Assembly (NCBI RefSeq): GCF_006716695.1
Contig: NZ_VFPN01000002.1
Span: 434,001-498,000 of the forward strand
Direction of reading: 5' to 3'
DNA length: 64,000 nt
DNA from: Klugiella xanthotipulae
Lineage (GTDB): Bacteria; Actinomycetota; Actinomycetes; Actinomycetales; Microbacteriaceae
The notes under the pieces are model-generated. The model did not search any database. It had not been told where the DNA came from and saw only the letters and a list, made by a program, of their open reading frames with translations. Shown here piece after piece: positions 46,552-57,845 of this stretch (positions are counted from its first letter, which is position 1; every line of letters starts with the position of its first letter). The position numbers were made by a program, and so were the translations under genes.

Positions 46552-47652
46552 CTACTGCTTCGGCGACGACACCGAGGTCGCCGTGATGGACCCGTCGATC
46601 AGCCCCGCCTTAACATCGTCAAGCTCTGCCTGTAGGGTCTTGCTAACTTTGTCCTCCCAGTTGTGGAAGGGGGCGATACCCACACCATCGTTCTCGAGTG
46701 TTCCCACGTAGGGATCGGTTGAGAAGTTGCCCTTCTCCGCGGAGAGAACAGTCTCCTCCACACCCTTCGATAGGCCCTTGAGAACGCTCGTGAGGTACAT
46801 GTCTTTGTAGGTGGGGTCACTCACGAAGAGGTCGGCGTCCACGCCGATCAGCGCGATGTCTTTCTTCGAGTCGATGATGGCCTCGGCGGCGCTCTGGTAG
46901 ATCGGCCCACCGACGGGCATAATCACATCGACGTCCTGGTCCAGGAGACCCTGGGCGAGCGACTTGGCCTTCTCGTTGGCCTCAAAGCCACCCGTGAAGC
47001 TACCCTCCTGCGTGGTGTAGTCCCAGCCGAGAACCTTCACCTCGGCACCCTTTTCGGTGTTGTAGTAGTTCACACCCTGCTGGAATCCGTCCATGAAGAT
47101 CGTCACCGACGGGATCGACATGCCGCCGAAGGTGCCCACAATACCGGTTTTGGTGGTGTCAGCAGCCGCATAGCCGGCTAGGAAGGCCGCACCCACGGTG
47201 TCAAAGATAATGGGCTTGATATTGTCGGCGTCGGTCGTGCCGTCGAAGTTGTTGTCGGCCAGATCGTCCACAATCGCATAGTGCACCTCGGGGTTGGCGG
47301 TGGCCGACTCAACCGTTGCGGCGGACAGGTTGTAGCCCACGCTCGTAATCAGGTCACAATCCGCATCGACCAGGCTGGTCAGGTTACTCGGGAAGTCGGT
47401 CTCCACACTGGACTCAGCCTCTTTCGTCTCCACGCCAAGCTCTTTCGCCGCAGCCTTCATCCCTTCGAAGCTGAGCTGGTTGAACGAACGGTCATCGAAG
47501 CCGCCAGCGTCCGACACCATGCAGGGCAAGAAATCGGATGCGGCCGATTTCGTGCTGTCATCGGTCGGCGCCGACCCACAACCCGCGAGCAGGGTGACCA
47601 CACCGAGCGAAGCGAAACCGCCGAGCGCGGCCTTGCGTGACGTGATTTTCAC
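46552..47652 (-). CDS. BMP-family nucleoside-binding lipoprotein, first copy
   Basis: A 366-residue Bmp/Med-type substrate-binding protein. The GTG start at 47650-47652 follows GGAGGATA. The signal ends in lipobox LLAGC, so it is membrane-anchored outside. The mature part has MVSDAGGFDDRSFNQLSFEG, the signature DRSFN segment, VVTVGYN-like strands, and PVGGPIYQSAAEAI. Such proteins deliver nucleosides to the RbsA/NupA-type importer encoded downstream. It lies upstream of a strong hairpin and has 171 bases of noncoding DNA before it, which carry a GGTTATAACC palindrome at 47755-47764. Confidence 0.92.
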   Translation of the reverse strand: MKITSRKAALGGFASLGVVTLLAGCGSAPTDDSTKSAASDFLPCMVSDAGGFDDRSFNQLSFEGMKAAAKELGVETKEAESSVETDFPSNLTSLVDADCDLITSVGYNLSAATVESATANPEVHYAIVDDLADNNFDGTTDADNIKPIIFDTVGAAFLAGYAAADTTKTGIVGTFGGMSIPSVTIFMDGFQQGVNYYNTEKGAEVKVLGWDYTTQEGSFTGGFEANEKAKSLAQGLLDQDVDVIMPVGGPIYQSAAEAIIDSKKDIALIGVDADLFVSDPTYKDMYLTSVLKGLSKGVEETVLSAEKGNFSTDPYVGTLENDGVGIAPFHNWEDKVSKTLQAELDDVKAGLIDGSITATSVSSPKQ

Positions 47653-47754
47653 AATATCCTCCAAGTGCTGGCCCACGCGTGCAGGCCTCGTATTGCCACA
47701 ACGTTACACATTATTACGAGGGAAGACACAACCACCCGCACGCTGCAACACAAC

Positions 47755-47764
47755 GGTTATAACC
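47755..47764. promoter_or_regulatory. GGTTATAACC palindrome upstream of bmp1
   Basis: A perfect 10-base palindrome in the AT-rich gap before bmp1; its TATAAC half looks like a -10 element on the minus strand. An operator role is possible but not shown. Confidence 0.3.
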
Positions 47765-47823
47765 CAATCACTGAACTCCTAGACCATACACACCGGCAGA
47801 AAATCGCCGCCACCCCGATCATG

Positions 47824-48888
47824 CTAGAGGGCACTGGGCGATTCGACGAGAACCGCGCCCGAGATAATGTCCTGTCTCAACTGATCGATCTCGGCCCCCA
47901 GTTCCTCGCTCACGGCGACGGCCTGATCGTGGTAAGGCGCGATATCAACACCCTGGTTTTTGAGAGTGCCGATAAACGCATCGCTCGTGAACTGACCCGC
48001 GAGATCATCCGACACAATGTCCTGGATCGCGGTGCCGGTGTTTTTGAGCACGCTCGTCAACACAATCGAGCGGTACTCACTCGGGAGAGTCTCGAAGCCG
48101 TCGTTATCCACCCAGATAATCATCACGTTGCCGTTGTCGAGAGCGGCGGCGGCGGCACCCTCGCCCACCTGGGCGGCAACCGGTAGGATCACATCGGCAC
48201 CCTGGTCAATGAATCCCTGCGCGAGGGTCTTGCCCTTACTGACATCTTCGTAGTCGCCCGTGAACGAGCCCTGCTGGGTCTCGGCATTCCACCCCAGGGC
48301 CCGCACATCGGTACCGTGCGCGGCGTTGTAAGCGGCAACCCCGCCCACAAAGCCGTCCATGAACAGCGTAACGGGAGGCTGTGCGTCGCCGCCAAAGGTG
48401 GCGACGATTCCGGTTTTGGACACCCCTGCGGCTAGGTACCCGGCCAGGTAGGAGGCCTCAGCCGTCTGAAAGACGAGGGGCTTCACGTTCGGGGCGTCAA
48501 CCACCTCGTCCACGATCACAAAGTGGGTATCGGGGTTGGCCGCAGCCTCGGTCGCGGTGGCCTCCGCGAGCTCCCAGCCCACCGTGACGACCATCTGACA
48601 GCCCGACTCCACGGCCTGCTGCACGTTGGGCGAGAGGTCGGTCTCGTTTGTAGAGACAAGCGCGGTGGCCTCGATGCCGAGCGTTTTCTCGGCCTGTTGG
48701 AGGCCCTCCCACGTGGACTGGTTGAAGGAACGATCATCAAGGCCGCCCGAGTTGGTGACCATACGAGCGCAATAGTCCGTCGTAGCCTCGGGCGTCTCGA
48801 CAGGCTGGGGAGCCTGCTGGCAGGCAGCGAGACCGATCAGGACTCCTGCGAGGCCAAGGCCGAGGGCGATGCGGGGCAGTTTGTTCAT
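47824..48888 (-). CDS. BMP-family nucleoside-binding lipoprotein, second copy
   Basis: A 354-residue second lipoprotein of the same family as the first, with lipobox LAAC and MVTNSGGLDDRSFNQSTWEG, then MVVTVGWELAEAT and PVTLFMDGFVGGVAAYN. It has the same layout and DRSFNQ signature but differs at many surface positions, so it probably recognises a different nucleoside. It lies 171 bases upstream of bmp1. Both could serve one membrane transporter, as seen for Borrelia BmpA paralogues. The start ATG is at 48886-48888. Confidence 0.92.
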   Translation of the reverse strand: MNKLPRIALGLGLAGVLIGLAACQQAPQPVETPEATTDYCARMVTNSGGLDDRSFNQSTWEGLQQAEKTLGIEATALVSTNETDLSPNVQQAVESGCQMVVTVGWELAEATATEAAANPDTHFVIVDEVVDAPNVKPLVFQTAEASYLAGYLAAGVSKTGIVATFGGDAQPPVTLFMDGFVGGVAAYNAAHGTDVRALGWNAETQQGSFTGDYEDVSKGKTLAQGFIDQGADVILPVAAQVGEGAAAAALDNGNVMIIWVDNDGFETLPSEYRSIVLTSVLKNTGTAIQDIVSDDLAGQFTSDAFIGTLKNQGVDIAPYHDQAVAVSEELGAEIDQLRQDIISGAVLVESPSAL

Positions 48889-48953
48889 GGCGCGAAACTC
48901 CTCAGTTGTGCCGTGCGGTCGGTGCCGTGTCCTCCCACCACCCGCTCACCCGA

Positions 48954-50072
48954 CTAGAGTACGGTGCTTTCGCCGGATCTCTTCACCAGGTCAACAACAG
49001 ACTTTACCTTCTGAGCGTTTTCTTTGGTTGTGATGAGGAGCACATCGGGGGTATCCACGACCACAATATTTTCGAGACCAATCAGTGAGATCAGACGATC
49101 CGACTGGGCCACCACGATGCCGTTGGACGCATCCGACAAAATGCGGGCATCGTGGCCAAGCACCGCCAGGTCCGACGGTCGGCCACGGGTCAGCAACTTG
49201 GCCACACTCGCGAAGTCGCCCACGTCATCCCACTCGAAGTGGGCGGCGACACAGGCCATCGCACCGCGCTCTGCCGCCGGCTCGGCCACCGTATAGTCAA
49301 TGGCCACCTTGGGCAGACTGTCCCAGATCCGGTCAACCGCGGCATCTCGTTGCGGAGTATCCCAGACCTCGGCCAGGGCACGCAGGTTGGCCACAAGCTC
49401 GGGCTCGCTCTGCGCCATCTGGTCAAGCAGCACATCGGCGCGCGAGATGAACATCCCCGCGTTCCAGAGGTATTCACCGCTCGCAAGATATTGCTGCGCG
49501 GTCTCAGCATCAGGCTTTTCCACAAACGAACGCACCTCGTAGCTATCCCGACCACCCAGCGAATCAATGGGTTCCCCGGTGTGGATGTATCCAAAGCCCA
49601 CGGAGGCCTCGGTGGGCGCGATCCCGATTGTCACGATGCGCCCGGCATCCGCAAGCGCCACCGCCTCGGCGACCGCACGGCGAAAGAGCAACTGGCCACG
49701 GATCACATGGTCGGCCGCAAACGAGCCAACGATCACACCGGGCTCACGCTTTTCCAAAATGGCGGCGGCCAGGCCAATCGCGGCGGAGGAATCCTTAGGC
49801 TGCGCCTCCAGCACGGTATTACTCTCGCCCAGGTGGGGCAGTTGCTCACAGACCGCCCGGCGGTGAGTGCGGCCTGTCACCACCATCACGCGGTCGGGGC
49901 CCGCCAGTGCAGTGACCCGATCCCAGGTGTCGCACAGCAACGATTGGCCGGAGCCCGTGAGGTCAAGCAGAAATTTGGGGGCATCAGCACGGGAGAGCGG
50001 CCACAGGCGGGAGCCAACGCCACCGGCCGGAATGATGCTGTAAAACCGGTCAAACTCCTGAGATGTATTCAT
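48954..50072 (-). CDS. manC: Mannose-1-phosphate guanylyltransferase
   Basis: Makes GDP-mannose from mannose-1-phosphate and GTP for mannosylated glycans. The 372-residue protein starts at the ATG at 50070-50072 (MNTSQEF) with the signature IIPAGGVGSRLWPLSRADAPKFL around residue 14-36. The nucleotidyltransferase part contains VGSFAADHVI (Asp for metal), GFGYIHTGE, EKPDAETA and WNAGMFISRADVLL. The family's C-terminal ManA-like cupin domain is absent, so it is a monofunctional enzyme. It is divergent from sdhC across 235 bases. Confidence 0.94.
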   Translation of the reverse strand: MNTSQEFDRFYSIIPAGGVGSRLWPLSRADAPKFLLDLTGSGQSLLCDTWDRVTALAGPDRVMVVTGRTHRRAVCEQLPHLGESNTVLEAQPKDSSAAIGLAAAILEKREPGVIVGSFAADHVIRGQLLFRRAVAEAVALADAGRIVTIGIAPTEASVGFGYIHTGEPIDSLGGRDSYEVRSFVEKPDAETAQQYLASGEYLWNAGMFISRADVLLDQMAQSEPELVANLRALAEVWDTPQRDAAVDRIWDSLPKVAIDYTVAEPAAERGAMACVAAHFEWDDVGDFASVAKLLTRGRPSDLAVLGHDARILSDASNGIVVAQSDRLISLIGLENIVVVDTPDVLLITTKENAQKVKSVVDLVKRSGESTVL

Positions 50073-50188
50073 GCGCGACAGTCTACCCAGGCCGATCCTG
50101 ACGATTCTCCGCACCCTCCCCCTTGCTCTCTCACCCCAGAACCACACGGGTCACAACACGATCACAATAATGATGGACCCTGAGTTAC

Positions 50189-50202
50189 TTAGGCGTCCCT
50201 AA
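50189..50202. promoter_or_regulatory. TTAGG-N4-CCTAA inverted repeat before sdhC
   Basis: TTAGG (50189-50193) and CCTAA (50198-50202) flank CGTC. The half-sites resemble DtxR/IdeR boxes but the spacing differs from the standard box, so iron control is only a guess. It lies about 105 bases before the sdhC start. Confidence 0.3.
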
Positions 50203-50307
50203 CCAGCGAACCCGGATATTGATGACTAAGCTAGGTGGGCGCCGTAACGCGCATCCACTGAGGCGCGGAAATTTACGCCGCGACCATACAGCCAAGGAGG
50301 GTTGTTC

Positions 50308-50739
50308 GTGTCAGCACCGACAGGAACCCTAGCCGAGGGGCATCGGCCCGCACAAAAGAAAAAGAAGTCGGCTGTTGCTGGCACTCTCTATCGCGGAAAT
50401 GAAGGAATGTGGTCCTGGGTACTGCACCGAATCACCGGCGTAGCCATTTTCTTCTTCCTACTCGTACACATTCTGGATACGGCGCTCATCCGCGTCACCC
50501 CAGAGGCGTATAACGCCGTGATCGGTACGTATCAGAACCCCATCATGGGAATCGGCGAGGTGGGGCTGGTCGGCGCGATTGTCTTCCACGCGTTCAACGG
50601 CCTCCGCATTATCCTGGTGGACTACTGGAGCAAGGGCACCGCATATCAGAAGTACCTCTTCTACGTGGTTATCGGGCTCTGGGTCGTCACCATGCTGGCG
50701 TTTGCCCCCCGTCACCTCATCAACGTTTTTAGTCACTAA
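50308..50739 (+). CDS. sdhC: Succinate dehydrogenase cytochrome b subunit
   Basis: First membrane-anchor subunit of complex II. The GTG at 50308 follows AAGGAGG by seven bases; the TTG at 50302 is too close. The 143-residue protein has three membrane segments: residues about 35-57 (HRITGVAIFFFLLVHILDTAL, with heme-ligand-like His), 73-95 and 115-136. The AKKKKK basic N-terminus is cytoplasmic. The sdhCDAB operon order follows. Confidence 0.93.
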   Translation: MSAPTGTLAEGHRPAQKKKKSAVAGTLYRGNEGMWSWVLHRITGVAIFFFLLVHILDTALIRVTPEAYNAVIGTYQNPIMGIGEVGLVGAIVFHAFNGLRIILVDYWSKGTAYQKYLFYVVIGLWVVTMLAFAPRHLINVFSH

Positions 50740-50750
50740 GGAGGCGCATC

Positions 50751-51197
50751 ATGACCACAATTCAGGCACCACGCACCCCCGCAGTGACCCGCCGACGAGG
50801 CGTTAACTGGGAAAAATGGGGCTGGATCTATATGCGAGCATCCGGAGTGCTGCTCGTCGTTCTCATCTTCGGCCACCTATTCGTCAACCTCTGGGTGGGC
50901 GATGGCATCAAGGCCATTGACTTCGCTTTCGTCGGCGGAAAGCTCTCCGACCCCTTCTGGAAGGTGTGGGACACGCTACTGCTGTGGCTCGCTCTCATCC
51001 ACGGGGCCAACGGTATGCGCACCCTCGTCAACGACTACGCCACCAAGCGACTCACCAACGGGATTCTCAAGTGGGCACTGCTGCTCGCGACCGTAATCCT
51101 GATCGTGCTCGGCACCCTGGTGATCTACACGTTTGATCCCTGCCCCGCGGGCGCTGACCCCTCATTGGTCGCCAGCTTCTGCCCCGTCGCTAACTAA
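50751..51197 (+). CDS. sdhD: Succinate dehydrogenase hydrophobic anchor subunit
   Basis: Second anchor subunit, 148 residues. Three hydrophobic segments are visible, with the first at [20 protein letters not shown] carrying a candidate heme-ligating His and a conserved-type RASG motif. [13 protein letters not shown] is the usual quinone-region loop. It starts 11 bases after sdhC with AAGGAGG in the gap. It anchors the flavoprotein and iron-sulphur subunits at the membrane. Confidence 0.92.
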   Translation: MTTIQAPRTPAVTRRRGVNWEKWGWIYMRASGVLLVVLIFGHLFVNLWVGDGIKAIDFAFVGGKLSDPFWKVWDTLLLWLALIHGANGMRTLVNDYATKRLTNGILKWALLLATVILIVLGTLVIYTFDPCPAGADPSLVASFCPVAN

Positions 51198-51225
51198 AAC
51201 TTTCAGAACACCGGAGAACATTTTC

Positions 51226-53040
<1,815 letters not shown>

Positions 53041-53042
53041 GC

Positions 53043-53807
53043 ATGAGTACCCCTACTGTTGAGGCGTCCGTACCGGCCGCTGCCGAGGAACACCGGTCCT
53101 TCACCGTCACGCTCATCATCCGCCGGTTTGATCCAGAGGTTGATGACGAGCCGCGCTGGCAAGACTTTGACGTCCAGATGTATCCAACTGATCGCATCCT
53201 GGACGCCCTGCACCAGATCAAGTGGGACCAGGACGGCTCGCTCACTTTCCGTCGTTCCTGTGCGCACGGTATCTGCGGATCGGATGCCATGCGCATTAAC
53301 GGCCGCAACCGCCTCGCCTGCAAGACGCTGATCAAGGACCTCGACATCTCGAAGCCCATCTACGTGGAAGCAATCAAGGGTCTCCCGCTCGAGAAGGATC
53401 TGATCGTGGATATGGAGCCCTTCTTCGCCTCCTACCGCGATGTTCAGCCCTTCCTGATCGCTAATTCACAGCCGGGTGCTGGCAAGGAGCGCGTGCAAAC
53501 CATCGCCGACCGCGAACGGTTTGACGACACGACCAAGTGCATCCTGTGCGCCGCGTGCACCTCAAGCTGCCCCGTGTTCTGGACGGACGGCCAGTACTTT
53601 GGCCCCGCCGCAATCGTGAACGCGCACCGCTTCATCTTCGACTCGCGCGACGAGGCGTCGAGCGTGCGTCTCGACATCCTGAATGATAAGGAGGGTGTGT
53701 GGCGCTGCCGCACCACCTTCAACTGCTCCGAAGCCTGCCCCCGCGGCATCCAGGTGACCAAGGCCATCGCCGAGGTCAAGCAGGCCATCGTGCGCGGCAA
53801 GGTCTAA
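53043..53807 (+). CDS. sdhB: Succinate dehydrogenase iron-sulphur subunit
   Basis: Carries electrons from SdhA to quinone. The 254-residue protein has the [2Fe-2S] ligands Cys73, Cys78 and Cys93 in RSCAHGICGSDAMRINGRN, with Asp81 in the fourth ligand position as in many SdhB proteins. CILCAACTSSC holds the [4Fe-4S] ligands and the CPRGI segment the [3Fe-4S] group. It ends the sdhCDAB operon before a strong hairpin. Confidence 0.97.
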   Translation: MSTPTVEASVPAAAEEHRSFTVTLIIRRFDPEVDDEPRWQDFDVQMYPTDRILDALHQIKWDQDGSLTFRRSCAHGICGSDAMRINGRNRLACKTLIKDLDISKPIYVEAIKGLPLEKDLIVDMEPFFASYRDVQPFLIANSQPGAGKERVQTIADRERFDDTTKCILCAACTSSCPVFWTDGQYFGPAAIVNAHRFIFDSRDEASSVRLDILNDKEGVWRCRTTFNCSEACPRGIQVTKAIAEVKQAIVRGKV

Positions 53808-53818
53808 CCCAGGCCCAC

Positions 53819-53862
53819 GGCGGCCCCGACGCGTTTCTCCCAGAAACCGCGTCGGGGCCGCC
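53819..53862 (+). terminator. Terminator of the sdh operon
   Basis: GGCGGCCCCGACGCG (53819-53833) pairs with CGCGTCGGGGCCGCC (53848-53862), a 15-base stem with a short loop containing TTTCT/AGAAA. It ends the sdh transcript. Confidence 0.8.
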
Positions 53863-53928
53863 TCACATTAACGTCCACCCACACTCACAAAACTGTTCCA
53901 CGAAAACGGCCCGTACTAGGGTGGGGAC

Positions 53929-54969
53929 GTGGGGATACAGCGGACGTTCAAGCAGGTGCAGGGCCGGGTGGAGCGGCTGATCGAGTGGGTGAAGACCTTC
54001 CGAGTGGTGCGCGTCTTCCTGCACTTCGGTAAGCGGGGCGGCAATCTACTCTCGGCGGGGATGTCATTCCAGGCCGTGTTTGCACTTTTCGCCGCACTCT
54101 ACGTGGGTTTTGCCACGCTGGGCCTCGCCATCGCTGGCAACACCGAACTCCAGCACGCCATCGTGGAGCAACTCAACACGCTCGTCCCCGGCCTCATCGG
54201 CGAGCAGGGGGCCACCAGCCTCGACAGCCTGATTCAGGCAGAAATCCTGGGCTGGACGGGTGCACTAGCGGCCGTGAGCCTCATATCGGTCGCGGTGGGC
54301 TGGCTCGCCACGGCCCGAGAGGCGATCCGTCGGATGATGGCCGTACCGGTTGTCCCGAGCAACGCCTTCCTGCTCAAGCTGCGTGACTTCGGGCTGGCCG
54401 CCGTGCTCGCCGTGGGGATCGTGATCTCCGCGGTCCTGATGATTCTCAGCAGCTCGCTGCTGACCACCGTACTCACGTGCGTGGGCGTCGCCGAGGATTC
54501 CTGGTTCTTCGGCACGCTCACCCGGGTGGTGGCGCTCCTCGTGATGTTTGTGTTCGACGCCATCCTGCTCATGTCCATCTATCGGGTGCTGTCAGGGGTG
54601 CGGGTCAACCGAGGCATCCTGATCCGGGTCTCAGTCGTGGGCGGGGCCGCTCTCGCCGTCATCCAGCTACTCGGCTCACAGCTCGCATCGGGGGCGGGAA
54701 ATAATCCGCTGCTGGCGTCGTTTGCCACCCTCATCGGGATCCTGGTCTGGTTTAACCTGATTTGCCGTATCCTGCTGCTGGGGGCAGCCTGGATCTCGGT
54801 TGAATCGGAAGACCGGTTTGGCTTTGCACCCGGCCACACCCCCGACATGGGCGACCCCGGCGCGACCGAGATAACCACAACGACCGAGGCAACCACAACG
54901 TCCGGGGTACCGCCGCGGGCGACACGACGCGGGCGACGGCGGGGCCGAATCGAGCCGCCCGCGATGTAG
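53929..54969 (+). CDS. YihY/BrkB-family membrane protein
   Basis: A 346-residue inner-membrane protein with six main hydrophobic segments. After a basic N-terminus comes GGNLLSAGMSFQAVFALFAALYVGF, the first YihY hallmark, then WLATAREAIRRMM, and RDFGLAAVLAVGIVISAVLMIL with the other segments. The C-terminal 60 residues are polar, with repeated TTTEAT-type residues and a basic end. The GTG start is at 53929. The family is widespread, formerly called ribonuclease BN-like or virulence factor BrkB, but its transport role is unsettled. It precedes xth by 23 bases. Confidence 0.85.
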   Translation: MGIQRTFKQVQGRVERLIEWVKTFRVVRVFLHFGKRGGNLLSAGMSFQAVFALFAALYVGFATLGLAIAGNTELQHAIVEQLNTLVPGLIGEQGATSLDSLIQAEILGWTGALAAVSLISVAVGWLATAREAIRRMMAVPVVPSNAFLLKLRDFGLAAVLAVGIVISAVLMILSSSLLTTVLTCVGVAEDSWFFGTLTRVVALLVMFVFDAILLMSIYRVLSGVRVNRGILIRVSVVGGAALAVIQLLGSQLASGAGNNPLLASFATLIGILVWFNLICRILLLGAAWISVESEDRFGFAPGHTPDMGDPGATEITTTTEATTTSGVPPRATRRGRRRGRIEPPAM

Positions 54970-54992
54970 CGCAGCCTGACTAAGATTGGTCT

Positions 54993-56899
<1,907 letters not shown>

Positions 56900-56955
56900 G
56901 CCGCCCAGCGTCACCTCGATGAGTGTGCACTCCAGTTCCGGCATCCACTAGGCTC

Positions 56956-57001
56956 GACTCCGGCATCGCTGTCCTCCCTCGGGGGTATGGGTGCCGGAGT
57001 C
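56956..57001 (+). terminator. Hairpin after trpS
   Basis: GACTCCGGCA (56956-56965) pairs with TGCCGGAGTC (56992-57001), a 10-base stem with a 26-base loop. A second, better version follows the decayed trpS copy at 57756. Confidence 0.6.
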
Positions 57002-57047
57002 TGTGTGTAGGGGAATGCCTGCGCATCCCCCAACAGAAAGTCCCCCC

Positions 57048-57563
57048 GTGCGAAAGTACCTGAATTTTTCTCTCCTCGGCATCGTGCTGATCTTTTTTGG
57101 CCTGATCATGAGCGTGCCCGCGATTACGGAGAACATCCAGCACCAGGCAATGGCCCAGCGCAGCGAGACGGTGACCGGAACCGTGACCAGTTCACACACC
57201 AAGACCACCCACGCGCGGCGCGGGAGCAATAACAACTCCTACTGCCCGGTGTATTCCTACACGCCCACGGGCGGAACGACGCTGCAGCTGATCGACTACC
57301 ACGACTGCAACTCGAATATGAGCAGCGTGCACTCCGGCGAGACGGCACCCATCTCCTACGATCCGAACGACCCCGACGTGGCGTTTGTGGACACCCAGCA
57401 CACCGCCTCGGCCTTGACCGTCAACAGTGTGGTGGGGGTCGTCGCGGTGATCCTGGGGATAGTGGCTCTTACGATCTCGGTCGTTTCCCGCAGGCGGGCG
57501 CGGCGCAACGCGGCACTCGCCGACCCGGTCTACCCGCCCGTGGAGTATGGGCAGCCGCAGTGA
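57048..57563 (+). CDS. DUF3592 protein, copy 1, truncated by IS end
   Basis: A 171-residue protein from the GTG at 57048. An N-terminal membrane segment (FSLLGIVLIFFGLIMSVPAI), an extracytoplasmic DUF3592 domain with CPVYSYTPTGG and SYDPNDPDVAFVDTQHTAS, then a second membrane segment (VVGVVAVILGIVALTISVV) and a short polar end. The domain matches the second copy closely. The chain stops at GQPQ, exactly where copy 2 begins its long Gly-Tyr-Gln repeats. The TGA stop is also the first three bases of the IS3-like end, so the gene was probably longer before the insertion. Function of DUF3592 is unknown. Confidence 0.82.
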   Translation: MRKYLNFSLLGIVLIFFGLIMSVPAITENIQHQAMAQRSETVTGTVTSSHTKTTHARRGSNNNSYCPVYSYTPTGGTTLQLIDYHDCNSNMSSVHSGETAPISYDPNDPDVAFVDTQHTASALTVNSVVGVVAVILGIVALTISVVSRRRARRNAALADPVYPPVEYGQPQ

Positions 57564-57689
57564 CATCACACGGGTTAAGCCGCGAGTTGACTTTCAGCGG
57601 CGTGTGACGAGTATCGCATCTCGAACCCCGCAGGTGTGAGGTTCCCGATCACGGAGTGCCTGCGGCGATTGTAGCGGTCTTCGATCCAG
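57561..57689 (-). mobile_element. IS3-family insertion-sequence remnant
   Basis: Only the 3' end of the element is left. Read on the minus strand, it gives a transposase C-terminus and then an end ending in TGATGTCA. The reverse-complement end TGACATCACACGG at 57561 is typical of an IS3 terminal repeat starting with TGA. The rest of the element, including its other end, is missing. The left boundary is the DUF3592 copy 1 stop and the right boundary is the trpS-like copy, so it sits on the duplication junction. Confidence 0.7.
57575..57688 (-). pseudogene. IS3 transposase OrfB C-terminal fragment
   Basis: The minus-strand frame reads WIEDRYNRRRHSVIGNLTP followed by AGFEMRYSSHAAESQLAA and a stop. 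This matches the DDE-domain C-terminal pattern of IS3-family OrfB (the YNRRRRHSALGYLSP-type segment). The 5' part is absent. Confidence 0.75.
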
Positions 57690-57745
57690 GCCGAGAAGAC
57701 GCTGAATACGGTCTACGACCGGTTTGGTCTCCTGCACCGTCGGTC
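57690..57745 (+). pseudogene. Decayed second copy of the trpS 3' end
   Basis: Translation of the plus strand gives [18 protein letters not shown], matching the real TrpS end [18 protein letters not shown] at 16 of 18 positions. The DNA match begins exactly where the IS remnant ends. The copy has no stop in place and no promoter of its own. It lies before the second DUF3592 gene, just as trpS does before the first. Confidence 0.85.
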
Positions 57746-57755
57746 GGTAAACTCG

Positions 57756-57799
57756 ACTCCGGCATCCACGCTCACTCCGGGTGGGATGCCGGAGTTTTT
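57756..57799 (+). terminator. Terminator copied with the trpS end
   Basis: ACTCCGGCATCC (57756-57767) pairs with GGATGCCGGAGT (57784-57795), followed by TTTTT (57795-57799). It matches the hairpin after trpS, showing that the duplicated block includes trpS end, terminator and DUF3592 gene. Confidence 0.85.
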
Positions 57800-57845
57800 G
57801 TGCGCGGGATAGGGCCCGTTGCGCCTCCCCACAAGAAAGCCCCCC

